A stretch of DNA of 42,879 bases from Vibrio mexicanus (GTDB taxonomy: Bacteria > Pseudomonadota > Gammaproteobacteria > Enterobacterales > Vibrionaceae). The notes beneath the pieces were generated by a model. It made no database searches. It had not been told where the DNA came from and was given only the letters and a program-made list of their open reading frames with translations. Shown here piece after piece: positions 1 through 10,525 of this stretch. Each line of letters begins with the position of its first letter. Position 1 is the stretch's first letter. The position numbers and the translations under genes are program-made. The DNA is taken from assembly GCF_001012815.1 (NCBI RefSeq), contig NZ_JYJP01000075.1, forward strand, positions 1 to 42,879. The letters run 5' to 3'.

Positions 1-49
1 CCAAATTGTCGCCCTTCAATTCATTGCTGTCTTGTCGGGAACGGGGCGC

Positions 50-78
50 ATTATGCGGAGTTGAGCCAAAACCGTCAA
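50..78 (-). promoter_or_regulatory. Stable-RNA (rRNA/tRNA operon) type promoter, leftward
   Basis: On the minus strand a -35 box TTGACG (73-78) is followed by a 17-bp spacer and a -10 box CATAAT (50-55). Directly downstream is a GC-rich discriminator (GCGCCCC, 43-49), and an A/T-rich tract resembling an UP element lies upstream (about 79-95). A GCGCC discriminator after the -10 box is typical of stringently controlled rRNA P1 promoters in gamma-proteobacteria. Transcription would start near 42 and leave the window, so the transcript itself cannot be seen. It could serve an rRNA or a tRNA operon. Confidence 0.6.
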
Positions 79-224
79 CAGTTTTTTTTAATAAATCCGG
101 ATAAATCTGCCGTTCGGTTTCTTTTTGAACAAAGAGGCGTGTTTGTGATCTAAAAGTGCTAATAAAACCACTAGAATCGCAACACTAAATTTTATATGGG
201 TTTGGCTGTAGCTCTTTGAAATAA

Positions 225-253
225 CAAAAAAGCCAGCTTAGTGCTGGCTTTTT
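225..253. terminator. Bidirectional terminator after ychF
   Basis: The stem GCCAGC/GCTGGC with a 5-nt loop is flanked by an A-run on the left and a T-run on the right. It can therefore end ychF transcription on the minus strand and anything coming from the left. Confidence 0.8.
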
Positions 254-275
254 AATCGGCAATACGTTGAATATC

Positions 276-1367
276 TTAAACGTTAAAGCGGAAGTGAATA
301 ACATCGCCATCTTTTACGATGTATTCTTTACCTTCAAGACGCCATTTACCTGCATCTTTCGCGCCATTTTCACCGTTAAATTCGATGAAGTCGTTGTATC
401 CAACTACTTCTGCACGGATGAAGCCTTTCTCGAAGTCAGTGTGGATCTTACCTGCTGCTTGAGGAGCAGTTGCACCAACCGGGATTGTCCATGCACGAAC
501 TTCTTTAACACCTGCAGTGAAGTAAGTTTGTAGAGTAAGAAGTTCATAACCTGAACGGATTACGCGGTTAAGGCCAGGTTCTTCAATCCCCATGTCTGCA
601 AGGAACTCTTCACGATCTTCGTCGTCAAGCTCTGAAAGTTCAGATTCAATGGCTGCACATACTGCTACAACAACGTTGTTCTCTTTTTCTGCGTACTCAC
701 GTACCGCATCAAGGTATGGGTTATCTTCAAAGCCATCTTCGTTTACGTTAGCAATGTACATCGTTGGCTTCAGTGTTAGGAAGTTAAGGTAACCAACGGC
801 TGCTAGTTCTTCTTTTGCTAGTTCAACGGTACGGGCCATGCCACCTTCAGTTAATACTGGAAGCAGTTTCTCTAGAACGGTCAATTCGAACTTAGCGTCT
901 TTATCGCCGCCTTTTGCTTTCTTAGCATTACGTTGAATTGCGCGCTCACAAGAGTCCAAGTCTGCCATCGCAAGTTCTAGGTTGATCACTTCGATGTCTT
1001 CGATTGGTGATACTTTACCTGCAACGTGCACGATGTTTTCGTTTTCGAAACAACGAACTACGTGACCAATTGCGTCAGTTTCACGGATGTTTGCTAGGAA
1101 TTTGTTACCTAGACCTTCACCACGAGATGCGCCTGCAACCAAACCTGCGATATCAACGAACTCCATCGTTGTCGGCAGGATCTTTTGTGGGTTAACAATT
1201 TTCGCGAGTGCATCTAAACGAAGATCTGGTACAGGCACAACACCTGTGTTCGGTTCGATAGTACAAAACGGGAAGTTTGCCGCTTCGATGCCAGCTTTAG
1301 TTAGTGCGTTGAACAGAGTTGATTTACCAACATTTGGAAGACCAACGATGCCACATTTAAAACCCAT
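276..1367 (-). CDS. ychF: Redox-regulated ATPase YchF (Obg-family P-loop protein)
   Basis: This 363-aa protein is full length for YchF, a universally conserved Obg-family NTPase that prefers ATP and binds ribosomes. In E. coli it is linked to oxidative stress control. The P-loop GLPNVGKST lies at residues 9-17, the switch/G3 motif DIAGLV near residue 73, and the C-terminal TGS domain ends in the typical [18 protein letters not shown]. It lies 10 bp downstream of pth on the same strand, the usual pth-ychF pair, and probably shares its transcript. A strong hairpin terminator follows. No frame problem is seen. Confidence 0.97.
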   Translation of the reverse strand: MGFKCGIVGLPNVGKSTLFNALTKAGIEAANFPFCTIEPNTGVVPVPDLRLDALAKIVNPQKILPTTMEFVDIAGLVAGASRGEGLGNKFLANIRETDAIGHVVRCFENENIVHVAGKVSPIEDIEVINLELAMADLDSCERAIQRNAKKAKGGDKDAKFELTVLEKLLPVLTEGGMARTVELAKEELAAVGYLNFLTLKPTMYIANVNEDGFEDNPYLDAVREYAEKENNVVVAVCAAIESELSELDDEDREEFLADMGIEEPGLNRVIRSGYELLTLQTYFTAGVKEVRAWTIPVGATAPQAAGKIHTDFEKGFIRAEVVGYNDFIEFNGENGAKDAGKWRLEGKEYIVKDGDVIHFRFNV

Positions 1368-1377
1368 GATAGTAACC

Positions 1378-1968
1378 TTATTCAGCTTTGAACGTGTGTA
1401 AGCGGTTTTGTGCTTTTGTTAGGCCATCTTTGATTAAGATGTCGAGGCTGCGGACGGATTCGTCAACGACAGCATCTAGGCACTCTTGCTCTTTAGCAGG
1501 TGCTTTGCCTAGCACGTAACCTGAAACTTTGTCTTTGTGCCCAGGATGGCCAATGCCAATCCTCAGGCGATAAAAATCTTTGTTGTTACCCAATTTACTG
1601 ATGGTGTCGCGCAATCCGTTATGGCCGCCGTGACCACCACCTTTCTTAAACTTAGCAACCCCAGGCGGTAAATCGAGCTCATCATGGGCCACCATGATCT
1701 CTTCTGGCTTGATTTGGTAGAACTTAGCAAGGGCAGCAATCGCTTTGCCAGATAAGTTCATATACGTTGTTGGGATCAATAAGCGGAGATCTTGACCATT
1801 CACCATGATTCGTCCGGTTAAACCAAAAAATTTCGCTTCATTTTTTAGTATCACGTTATGGACGCGAGCTAATTCTTCTACGACCCATGCGCCGGCATTG
1901 TGTCGAGTTCGGCTGTATTCAGGACCTGGGTTGGCTAACCCAACGAGAAGTTTTATCTGTTGACTCAC
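1378..1968 (-). CDS. pth: Peptidyl-tRNA hydrolase
   Basis: Pth frees tRNAs from peptidyl-tRNAs dropped by the ribosome and is essential. The 196-aa product has the family signature [17 protein letters not shown] near the N-terminus, including the catalytic His, and the second motif [11 protein letters not shown] near residue 115. The start used is GTG at 1968, because the product then begins [15 protein letters not shown] like known homologues. The spacing to ychF (10 bp) indicates co-transcription. The gene is separated from prs upstream by a clear terminator, so it must have its own promoter in 1970-2050. Confidence 0.97.
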   Translation of the reverse strand: MSQQIKLLVGLANPGPEYSRTRHNAGAWVVEELARVHNVILKNEAKFFGLTGRIMVNGQDLRLLIPTTYMNLSGKAIAALAKFYQIKPEEIMVAHDELDLPPGVAKFKKGGGHGGHNGLRDTISKLGNNKDFYRLRIGIGHPGHKDKVSGYVLGKAPAKEQECLDAVVDESVRSLDILIKDGLTKAQNRLHTFKAE

Positions 1969-2048
1969 GGTAAGGATCTCTCTGGAATCTCAAAAAGCGC
2001 GGTATGATAGCACAAATATGAGAGGTTAAGCGACTGCTTAGATTTAGG

Positions 2049-2080
2049 TAAAAAAATACCCTGCGCGAGGCAGGGTATTT
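2049..2080 (-). terminator. Terminator of prs
   Basis: An 11-bp perfect stem (AAATACCCTGC with its complement, 2054-2064 and 2070-2080) has a 5-nt loop. On the minus strand it is followed by a run of T. It separates prs from pth. Confidence 0.8.
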
Positions 2081-2102
2081 CAAAAAGATTGTACTCAGAT
2101 GT

Positions 2103-3047
2103 TTAGTTAAACATTGCTGAGATTGACTCTTCGTTGCTGATGCGGCGAATTGCTTCAGCCAACATGCGAGAAAGGCTTAGTACCGTTACTTTGCCTGTCG
2201 CTAGCATTTCATCAGAAATAGAGATTGAGTCAGTTACGATAACTTGGTCTAGTACTGAGTTACCGATGTTGTTCGCTGCTGAGCCAGAGAATACGGCGTG
2301 AGTTGCGTAAGCGAATACTCGCTTAGCACCGCGCTCTTTTAACGCTTCTGCTGCTTTACATAGTGTGCCGCCTGTATCGATCATGTCATCAACGATTACA
2401 CAATCACGACCTTCTACATCACCGATTAGGTTCATTACTTCAGAAACGTTAGCACGTGGACGACGCTTATCAACGATAGCGATGTCTACATCACCTAGCG
2501 CTTTAGCGGTTGCACGAGCACGTACAACGCCACCTAGATCTGGAGAAACCACAACTGGGTTTTCTAGACCACGGTTTTGCATGTCTTCAAGAAGAACCGG
2601 TGTACCGAAGATGTTGTCTACAGGTACATCGAAGAAGCCTTGAATCTGCTCTGCGTGTAGGTCGATAGTAAGAACGCGGTCAACGCCAACGTTTGAAAGG
2701 AAGTCTGCAACAACTTTTGCAGTGATTGGCACACGAGCAGAACGTACACGACGGTCTTGGCGAGCGTAACCAAAGTATGGGATTACAGCAGTAATACGGC
2801 CCGCTGAAGCACGGCGCATTGCGTCAATCATTACCACCAATTCCATTAGGTTGTCATTGGTTGGTGCACAGGTAGATTGAATCAGGAATACATCACTACC
2901 ACGAACATTTTCGTTGATTTGTACAGCGACTTCGCCGTCAGAAAAACGGTCTACAGTAGCATCGCCAAGAGAGATGTATAGACGATCAGCAATACGTTGG
3001 GCTAGTTCAGGTGTTGCGTTACCAGCAAATAGCTTCATATCAGGCAC
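2103..3047 (-). CDS. prs: Ribose-phosphate pyrophosphokinase (PRPP synthase)
   Basis: Prs makes phosphoribosyl pyrophosphate from ribose-5-phosphate and ATP, feeding nucleotide, histidine, tryptophan and NAD synthesis. At 314 aa it has the class I length. Visible motifs are the PRPP-binding loop [13 protein letters not shown] near residue 218, the divalent-metal region [11 protein letters not shown] near residue 128, and the conserved RQDRR near residue 97. The product starts [10 protein letters not shown]; initiation at the second Met (3038) cannot be excluded. It lies 28 bp downstream of ispE on the same strand, the usual lolB-ispE-prs order. Confidence 0.97.
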   Translation of the reverse strand: MPDMKLFAGNATPELAQRIADRLYISLGDATVDRFSDGEVAVQINENVRGSDVFLIQSTCAPTNDNLMELVVMIDAMRRASAGRITAVIPYFGYARQDRRVRSARVPITAKVVADFLSNVGVDRVLTIDLHAEQIQGFFDVPVDNIFGTPVLLEDMQNRGLENPVVVSPDLGGVVRARATAKALGDVDIAIVDKRRPRANVSEVMNLIGDVEGRDCVIVDDMIDTGGTLCKAAEALKERGAKRVFAYATHAVFSGSAANNIGNSVLDQVIVTDSISISDEMLATGKVTVLSLSRMLAEAIRRISNEESISAMFN

Positions 3048-3075
3048 GGTGGAAACCTCAGGGTTGCGTCCAGTT

Positions 3076-3962
3076 TTAATTAGATTCGGTGTGGGCTAAT
3101 TGGTAGTTAGCCAGTGTCTCTTTTAACGGGGAAATATTCCGTCCTTTCGCCAGAAAAGCAGAGACATTGTCAGGAAGCTGTTGTTGAACAAGTTTTGCGC
3201 TATTTTCGCTGTCAAATTCGGCAAAAATGCAAGAACCAGTCCCAGTCAATCTCGACGGCGCGTATTGTAGCAGCAAGAAAGTTGCTTATCAACCTCTGGA
3301 TACAGCATTCGTACTATTTTTTCGCAATCGTTTCCGTAAGGTGACGTTAACAGCTCCGAAAGTGGTCGTTTTGGCGTGTTTCGGGTTAAGTTGGAATGCG
3401 TGAATATGTCTACAGTTGCAATGGAAACATTCGGTCTTACGACTAAGTACCATTTTTCCTCAGGTTCTGCTGGGCTTAGCTTTTCACCCACGCCTTCTGC
3501 AAAGGCGGAAAATCCACGAGTAAACACGGGAACATCGGCGCCGAGCGCTAGGCCAATCTCGGCCAACTCGTCGTCAGAAAGGTTGAGTTTCCAAAGATAG
3601 TTCAACGCAACGAGAGCGGTAGCGGCGTTTGATGAGCCTCCGCCTATACCACCTCCCATTGGGAGCACCTTGTTCAAATGAATCGTTGCACCTAGAGAGT
3701 TTGAGCTTTTGCTTTGCAAAGCGTTTGCGGCTTTATAGATCAAGTTGTTTTCGACTTTTAAGCCTTCGATCTCAGGGGTAATGATGATCTTTCCTGAATC
3801 ATTGGCGGTAATGGTTAGCTCATCGCCGTGGTCGACAAACTGAAATAGAGTTTGCAACTCGTGATAACCGTTTTCTGTTCGACCATTGATGTAGAGAAAT
3901 AGATTGAGTTTGGCAGGAGAAGGCCAAGTGGTGGTGTGAGTAATCACTGTTTGATGTCCCAT
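3076..3962 (-). CDS. ispE: 4-diphosphocytidyl-2-C-methyl-D-erythritol kinase (frame break near 3279)
   Basis: IspE is the ATP-dependent GHMP kinase of the MEP isoprenoid pathway. The N-terminal part ([16 protein letters not shown], then the ATP-binding [17 protein letters not shown]) reads from 3962. The C-terminal part ([17 protein letters not shown], the third GHMP motif) is in a different frame down to 3076. Restoring one base near 3279, where VDKQLS should continue as [10 protein letters not shown], gives 295 codons, the normal length. The gene is essential, so the break is most likely a sequencing undercall. The first codons overlap the end of lolB by 19 bp; a GTG at 3947 is an alternative start. 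Confidence 0.9.
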
Positions 3963-4549
3963 TTTGAAACTAGGATGTTGAGCTTAATATCTTGGTTAGT
4001 CAGCTTGAGACTATTTGGTAGCGGTAGTGGCTGCTGATCTAAATCGATATCCATATATCTTGCGTAATTCAGCCGCCAAGGTTGGCGAGATACCACTTTG
4101 TCTAAACTTGCCAGCGTATTGTTTTCATTCAGCAAGTAGTTATCGGCATTGCTTGGTTTGCCCAAAAGCCAGTCTTGCAGATCTTCAATGGGGATGCTCA
4201 AGCCGGTTAGGTGATAAACAAGATTGTCAGCGCTAACATCGGTATAGATGCCGCCATCATGGGTGCGAACTTTTGCAAGATACGGGTTAATTTCTAAATT
4301 CAGTACCGTTTGGCCAAGAAAAGTCGTGAGTCGCAATTGACTGCTTTGGTCGGAGTGAGACCAGTGGAAGTTGAGTGATTGACGTTGGTCGGGAGCGATA
4401 TACCCCAGTTTGCCAGAGACTTCGTAATCCGTTAGCTCGTTTAAACGAGTTTGGTGTGCTTGCCATTCAACATTGGTTGTACTTGGTGCAATGGTCGTAC
4501 AGCCCGCTAACCAGACCAATGTAAGTAGAGTAAATATCAGTTTTTTCAT
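3944..4549 (-). CDS. lolB: Outer-membrane lipoprotein LolB
   Basis: LolB receives lipoproteins from the periplasmic carrier LolA and inserts them into the outer membrane. The start is placed at ATG 4549 because it gives a clean lipoprotein signal, [17 protein letters not shown], with lipobox LAGC; ten upstream codons in frame would spoil it. The mature part (about 185 aa) has the LolA/LolB-like beta-barrel pattern, for example [20 protein letters not shown] and LLGKPS. It heads the leftward lolB-ispE-prs set, overlaps ispE, and is divergent from hemA, the standard gamma-proteobacterial arrangement. Confidence 0.93.
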   Translation of the reverse strand: MKKLIFTLLTLVWLAGCTTIAPSTTNVEWQAHQTRLNELTDYEVSGKLGYIAPDQRQSLNFHWSHSDQSSQLRLTTFLGQTVLNLEINPYLAKVRTHDGGIYTDVSADNLVYHLTGLSIPIEDLQDWLLGKPSNADNYLLNENNTLASLDKVVSRQPWRLNYARYMDIDLDQQPLPLPNSLKLTNQDIKLNILVSKWDIKQ

Positions 4550-4740
4550 GCAGTTCCCATCTGGGTGTATTGTGTACAACGAGAAGGTGAAATTGGCTTT
4601 TACTATATCATTGATATCACGAAGTCAGGAAAATAAATGGCTGCGACATAACTTGTTTAGGTATAACCCTTTTAATAGAGAGGGGCATCAAGTAAAATTC
4701 CGTCTTTGTTTGTATTTCTGACACAGAGAATCCACCTTAC

Positions 4741-5999
4741 ATGTCTTTGCTTGCCATTGGTATCAATCACAATACGGCGTCGGTTGAATTGCGAGAAAAA
4801 GTAGCGTTTGGCCCTGATAAATTGGCCAAAGCCCTGCAAGAACTCGAATCCAATTCTAATGTCAATGGTAGTGTCATTTTATCTACCTGTAACCGCACCG
4901 AAATCTATTGTGACGTAAAAGCGAGTGGCAAAAGCAAGTTAATAGATTGGTTGTCTCTGTTTCATCAAGTCAGCCCAGAAGAGCTCAAACCGAGCTTGTA
5001 TCTGCATGAAGAGCAGGCGGCGATTCGTCATTTAATGCGTGTGTCATGTGGATTGGACTCCCTTGTATTGGGAGAACCGCAAATCCTTGGGCAGGTAAAG
5101 CAAGCTTATAGTGACGCCCGCGAAAATGCTGCCGTTGATACGTCGATGGAAAAGCTATTCCAGAAAACGTTCTCAGTGGCAAAACGTGTTCGTACCGAAA
5201 CCGAGATTGGTGGAAGTGCCGTTTCGGTTGCTTATGCAGCCTGTACGCTTGCTAAGCAGATATTCGAATCGTTAGCCGAATCGACTGTGCTTTTAGTAGG
5301 TGCAGGTGAAACGATTGAACTGGTCGCCAAGCATTTGGCGAGTAACGGTTGCACCAAAATCATTGTGGCTAACCGAACGCGTGAGCGCGCCATGGGGCTT
5401 GCCCAGCAGTTTGGTGCTGAAGTGATTGGGCTGACAGAAATTCCAGATCATCTGCCAAAGGCTGATATTGTCATCAGTTCAACGGCAAGCCCTTTGCCGA
5501 TTATTGGTAAAGGTATGGTAGAAACGGCGCTTAAGGTACGAAAACATCAACCTATGCTACTTATTGATATTGCTGTACCGCGCGACATTGAATCTCAAGT
5601 TGGTGAACTCAATGATGCTTACTTGTACACCGTAGACGACCTGCAATCGATTGTTGATAGCAACATAGAGCAGCGTAAGGTCGAAGCGATACAAGCGGAA
5701 GCCATTGTGAGTGAAGAGAGTGCAGCTTTATGACTTGGTTGCGTTCACTACAAGCGGTAGACAGTATTCGAGAATATCGAAAGTCGGCCAACGAAGTTAG
5801 AGAAGAATTACTCAGCAAGAGCCTACAGGCTCTTGCCAGCGGTGGAGACCCAGAAAAAGTCTTGATTGAGCTGAGCAATAAGCTCACCAACAAGCTGATT
5901 CACAACCCGACTCGTGCGTTGCAAAGTGCAGCAGAGCAGGGCGAACCCGCTAAACTGACGGTAATCAGACAAAGTTTAGGTCTAGACGAGACCAAGTAA
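4741..5999 (+). CDS. hemA: Glutamyl-tRNA reductase (frame break near 5728)
   Basis: HemA reduces Glu-tRNA(Glu) to glutamate-1-semialdehyde, the first committed step of C5-pathway heme synthesis. Catalytic Cys50 lies in [11 protein letters not shown]. The region [19 protein letters not shown] follows near residue 100, and the NADPH-binding Rossmann segment [17 protein letters not shown] near residue 183. The catalytic frame ends at 5733, while the C-terminal dimerisation domain ([16 protein letters not shown] onward) continues one frame over to 5999. Adding one T in the TTT run near 5728 gives 419 aa, the normal length. A real break would remove the dimerisation domain of an essential enzyme, so an undercall is more likely. 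It is divergent from lolB and followed by prfA. Confidence 0.92.
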
Positions 6000-6027
6000 C
6001 CCCATTTAACCCATTAAGAAAGAAATT

Positions 6028-7116
6028 ATGAAAGCGTCTATTTTAGCTAAGCTAGAAACACTTGTTGAACGTTATGAAGAAGTTCAACACCTATTGGGTG
6101 ACCCAGATGTCATTGGTGATCAAGATAAATTCCGAGCTCTATCTAGAGAGTACTCGCAACTTGAAGAAGTGACGAAGTGTTTCCAAGAGTTTCAACAAGC
6201 GCAAGAAGACTTAGTTGCCGCGGAAGAGATGGCTAACGAAGACGACGCTGAAATGCGTGAAATGGCGCAAGAAGAAATCAAAGAAGCGAAAGCCACCATC
6301 GAGCGTCTAAACGACGAGCTGCAAATTTTGCTTCTGCCAAAAGATCCAAACGACGAACGCAACTGTTTCTTGGAAATCCGTGCGGGTGCAGGTGGTGACG
6401 AAGCGGGTATCTTCGCTGGCAACCTTTTCCGTATGTACTCTAAGTTTGCCGAGAAGCAAGGCTGGCGTGTTGAAGTGATGAGCTGCAACGAGTCTGAGCA
6501 AGGCGGCTACAAAGAGATGATCGCTAAAGTAAGCGGCGCTGGCGTATACGGCACAATGAAATTTGAATCAGGCGGTCACCGTGTACAACGTGTACCTGAA
6601 ACGGAATCACAAGGTCGTGTTCATACTTCGGCATGTACTGTCGCGATCATGCCTGAAATCCCAGAAGCGGATCTTCCAGAAATTAAAGCTGCGGATCTTA
6701 AGATCGATACTTTCCGTGCATCGGGCGCGGGTGGTCAGCACGTTAACACCACGGATTCTGCAATCCGTATTACTCACTTGCCAACGGGCACCGTTGTAGA
6801 GTGCCAGGACGAGCGTTCTCAGCATAAGAACAAAGCGAAGGCGATGTCTGTACTTGCGGCTCGTATCGTACAAGCCGAAGAAGCGCGCCGTGCCGCGGAA
6901 GTGTCTGATACTCGTCGTAACCTATTAGGCTCTGGTGATCGTAGTGACCGCATCCGTACTTACAACTACCCACAAGGTCGTGTCTCTGATCACCGCATCA
7001 ACTTGACACTTTACCGTCTAAATGAAGTGCTTGAAGGCGACCTTCAATCACTAGTTGATCCTGTGATCCAAGAGCACCAAGCGGATCAGCTAGCGGCGCT
7101 GGCAGATAATAGCTAA
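6028..7116 (+). CDS. prfA: Peptide chain release factor 1
   Basis: RF1 ends translation at UAA and UAG codons. The 362-aa protein has the GGQ peptidyl-hydrolysis motif in [22 protein letters not shown] near residue 235, and the RF1 stop-codon recognition segment upstream ([20 protein letters not shown]). The family coiled-coil N-terminal domain precedes these. It sits 28 bp after hemA and 4 bp before prmC, whose product methylates the GGQ glutamine. This is the common hemA-prfA-prmC operon. Confidence 0.98.
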   Translation: MKASILAKLETLVERYEEVQHLLGDPDVIGDQDKFRALSREYSQLEEVTKCFQEFQQAQEDLVAAEEMANEDDAEMREMAQEEIKEAKATIERLNDELQILLLPKDPNDERNCFLEIRAGAGGDEAGIFAGNLFRMYSKFAEKQGWRVEVMSCNESEQGGYKEMIAKVSGAGVYGTMKFESGGHRVQRVPETESQGRVHTSACTVAIMPEIPEADLPEIKAADLKIDTFRASGAGGQHVNTTDSAIRITHLPTGTVVECQDERSQHKNKAKAMSVLAARIVQAEEARRAAEVSDTRRNLLGSGDRSDRIRTYNYPQGRVSDHRINLTLYRLNEVLEGDLQSLVDPVIQEHQADQLAALADNS

Positions 7117-7120
7117 TTTG

Positions 7121-7981
7121 ATGAGTCAGTTTCCTAGCCTTGAACAGGCGATTAAAGCGGCGACTGAAAAGCTTCATGAGGGCGGCAGTGATTCGCCCTC
7201 TCTTGATTCTGCGGTACTGCTTTGCCACGCCATTGATAAGCCTCGCTCTTACCTTTTTACTTGGCCAGAAAAACTGCTTACATCTGAGCAGCAGTCAAGA
7301 TTTGAAGAATTGCTAGAGCGCCGTTTGGCGGGTGAGCCGGTCGCTTACATCATCGGAGAACGTGAGTTTTGGTCGCTGCCTTTGAAAGTTGCGCCATCGA
7401 CGCTTATTCCTCGCCCTGATACTGAAAGATTGGTGGAAGTTGCGTTGGATAAAACCGCAAATCAATCGGGGAAAATCCTCGATCTCGGAACAGGAACGGG
7501 TGCTATTGCGCTTGCTTTAGCGTCTGAACTGCCAAATCGCCAAGTGGTGGGGATTGATTTTCAGCCATGTGCCCAGATATTAGCTCAAGAAAATGCTGCC
7601 CATCTTGATATTCGCAATGTTGAGTTTCTGTGTGGAAGTTGGTTTGAGCCTATCCATGTCGGCACAAAGTTTGCTCTGATTGTATCAAACCCTCCTTATA
7701 TTGACGGCGAAGACCCGCATTTGAAACAAGGGGATGTTCGTTTTGAACCCAAAACCGCTTTAGTTGCCGAAGAGAATGGTCTAGCAGATATCAAACATAT
7801 CTCAGACAAAGCTCGCGAGTTTTTAGAGCGTGACGGTTGGCTGGCTTTTGAGCACGGTTACGATCAAGGGCAGGCAGTGAGAGAAATCTTGAACGGCTTG
7901 GGGTATCACCAAGTGGTGACGGAACAAGACTATGGCGGTAATGATCGGGTGACTCTCGGCCAGTTTAAACAATTGGTTTAG
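7121..7981 (+). CDS. prmC: Release factor glutamine methyltransferase
   Basis: PrmC (HemK) transfers a methyl group from SAM to the Gln of the GGQ motif in RF1 and RF2. The 286-aa protein has the SAM-binding motif ILDLGTGTGAIALALA near residue 120 and the diagnostic NPPY motif (IVSNPPYIDGED) near residue 188. The ATG at 7121 is chosen over the in-frame TTG just before it. It follows prfA by 4 bp, so the enzyme and its substrate are made from one transcript. Confidence 0.97.
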   Translation: MSQFPSLEQAIKAATEKLHEGGSDSPSLDSAVLLCHAIDKPRSYLFTWPEKLLTSEQQSRFEELLERRLAGEPVAYIIGEREFWSLPLKVAPSTLIPRPDTERLVEVALDKTANQSGKILDLGTGTGAIALALASELPNRQVVGIDFQPCAQILAQENAAHLDIRNVEFLCGSWFEPIHVGTKFALIVSNPPYIDGEDPHLKQGDVRFEPKTALVAEENGLADIKHISDKAREFLERDGWLAFEHGYDQGQAVREILNGLGYHQVVTEQDYGGNDRVTLGQFKQLV

Positions 7982-8024
7982 GCGATTGGCCTAGGTAATC
8001 CGTTTAGAAGAAATAATAAGAGAA

Positions 8025-8414
8025 ATGAGCATGTATGAAGGATTAAAACATTTTCATCTACTGACCATCGCATTGAGTGCGACGTTATTGGCAGTGCGTT
8101 ACGCATTGATGATGGCGAACTCATCAATGTTGGATAAGAAGTTCCTTAAAGTATTTCCGCACGTGAATGACAGCTTACTGTTGCTAACGGGGTTAGCTTT
8201 AATCCATGAAACTGGTTTTATGCCGTTTACGCCAGGCGGTTTATGGTTAACTGAGAAGTTTACTTGTGTACTGGCCTATATTGCGTTGGGCTTCTTCGCT
8301 TTGAAGCTTGGTCGTAACAAGCTGCTGAGAACCTTCTCATTTTTTGGCGCACTAGGTTGGCTAGCAATGGCAGGTAAAGTTGCAGTGAGCAAAGTACCGA
8401 TGTTTTTGGGCTAA
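8025..8414 (+). CDS. SirB2-family integral membrane protein
   Basis: A 129-aa protein with about four predicted membrane segments, around residues 10-30, 45-65, 75-95 and 105-125. It resembles the SirB2/YchQ family usually found between prmC and kdsA. The biochemical role of the family is not established. It starts MSMYEGLKHFHLLTI; the second Met two codons later is also possible. It is 43 bp after prmC and probably in the same operon. A small 15-bp tandem repeat separates it from the SirB1-like gene. Confidence 0.85.
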   Translation: MSMYEGLKHFHLLTIALSATLLAVRYALMMANSSMLDKKFLKVFPHVNDSLLLLTGLALIHETGFMPFTPGGLWLTEKFTCVLAYIALGFFALKLGRNKLLRTFSFFGALGWLAMAGKVAVSKVPMFLG

Positions 8415-8442
8415 TCAATTAGCTCACTTAGTCTGAAGACCT

Positions 8443-8517
8443 AGAAGCCTCAGATTTAGAAGCTATCTATCCAGAAGCTATGTCCTGAGAAGCTATATCC
8501 CCAGAAGATGTAGAGAA
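8443..8517. repeat. 15-bp tandem repeat, five degenerate copies
   Basis: Five head-to-tail 15-bp units begin with AGAAG at 8443, 8458, 8473, 8488 and 8503. The three central units match AGAAGCTATNTCCNN closely and the outer two are diverged. The array fills most of the gap between the sirB2-like and sirB1-like genes. The unit is a multiple of three, but no long frame crosses it. Confidence 0.75.
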
Positions 8518-8543
8518 AGAAAACGAGTTTAGAGTAAAGAAGT

Positions 8544-9353
8544 ATGCTTGAGTTATTTGATGAAGATTTTGATGCAATTGAGCTCGCCGAAGGTGCTCTT
8601 GTATTAAACCAAGCGGTTGATCCGGAAACTCAAGTGGATTGGGCTAAGCAGGAGTTAGCGCGTTTACTAAAAGAAGCCGAGTTGGCGCTCGTGCATGAGC
8701 ACAATGAAAAAGCGCGTTTTGATGCCTTTTTACGCCTGTTCTATTGCGAATGGGAGTTTAGTGGCGATGAAGATGCGTACTTCGCCTCTCAAAATGCCTT
8801 TTTAGATAAGGTATTGGAGCGTCGGAAAGGTATCCCAGTAAGTTTGGGTGCCATCCTTTTGTATCTGGGCCGTCAGTTAGGTTTCCCACTAGAAGCCGTC
8901 ACTTTCCCAACTCAATTTGTCGTGAAAGTAAATTGGCACGATGAAGCGCCAAGTTACATTAATCCGTTTAATGGGGATTACCTGTCCGATCGGATTTTCT
9001 CAGCTTGGCTAATTGGTCACAAAGGGCCGTTCGAGCAGTTAAAGCCTGAACATCTAGAAACGACCGATAACCCGACAGTGATCGGTCGATGGTTAGCGCT
9101 GCTGAAAAGCGCGTTACTTAGAGAAGAGCGCTATACTCTAGCGCTGAGATGTACGGATCTTGCGCTGACGTTTGTGCCTGATGATCCGTATGAAATTCGC
9201 GATCGTGGATTTATTTATCAGCAATTAGACTGTCACCAGATTGCCGCAACCGACTATCAATATTTTATTGATCAATGTCCTGACGATCCGGCTTCTGAAT
9301 TGCTGAAAAACCAAGTTAATATGATGACGGAAACTGAGATTACCGTACATTAG
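8544..9353 (+). CDS. SirB1-family protein (transglutaminase-like plus TPR)
   Basis: A 269-aa protein of the SirB1/YchA family. The N-terminal two thirds resemble the transglutaminase-like core (RRKGIPVSLGAILLYLGRQLGFPLEAVTFP, residues 94-123). The C-terminal third looks like TPR helices (LALTFVPDDPYEIRDRGFIYQQL). The family lacks the usual Cys-His-Asp triad and its function is unknown. Its place between prmC and kdsA is conserved in gamma-proteobacteria. Homologues in some species are annotated as regulators, without strong evidence. Confidence 0.85.
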   Translation: MLELFDEDFDAIELAEGALVLNQAVDPETQVDWAKQELARLLKEAELALVHEHNEKARFDAFLRLFYCEWEFSGDEDAYFASQNAFLDKVLERRKGIPVSLGAILLYLGRQLGFPLEAVTFPTQFVVKVNWHDEAPSYINPFNGDYLSDRIFSAWLIGHKGPFEQLKPEHLETTDNPTVIGRWLALLKSALLREERYTLALRCTDLALTFVPDDPYEIRDRGFIYQQLDCHQIAATDYQYFIDQCPDDPASELLKNQVNMMTETEITVH

Positions 9354-9402
9354 AGCCGTTCATTAGAACTGCTTGGTGTTGGGCGATTCACTATCGCATT
9401 AA

Positions 9403-10308
<906 letters not shown>

Positions 10309-10335
10309 TTTGAATAGATGACTGAATCAAAAGAA

Positions 10336-10363
10336 AAAGGTTGGCTAATGCCAGCCTTTTTTA
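10336..10363 (+). terminator. Terminator after kdsA
   Basis: A 10-bp stem (AAAGGTTGGC paired with GCCAGCCTTT) has a 4-nt loop and a T-run. Confidence 0.82.
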
Positions 10364-10525
10364 TTGCCCACAGGTTTACCTAGCGTCCACTTTTTGTGTT
10401 TCCACGCGTAATTTTCACGTCCGGAACTTCTGTTATCACCATGCAAGCAAAGCAACTTGTGTCTATTCTTTAATCATTAAATTTACTATTGATAGAAATG
10501 ACAATTAATCGGAGGTGCGGAAATT

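Noticed and set aside
276..4580. Several plus-strand frames of 60-104 codons opposite ychF, pth, prs and ispE
   Set aside because: They mirror well-conserved minus-strand genes, lack ribosome sites and show Ser/Arg-rich shadow composition.
5700..5760. Programmed frameshift in hemA
   Set aside because: The ATGA overlap and TTT run look slippery, but similar one-base losses occur in eleven other genes in the window and no stimulatory hairpin or upstream Shine-Dalgarno-like element is evident. Sequencing error is simpler.
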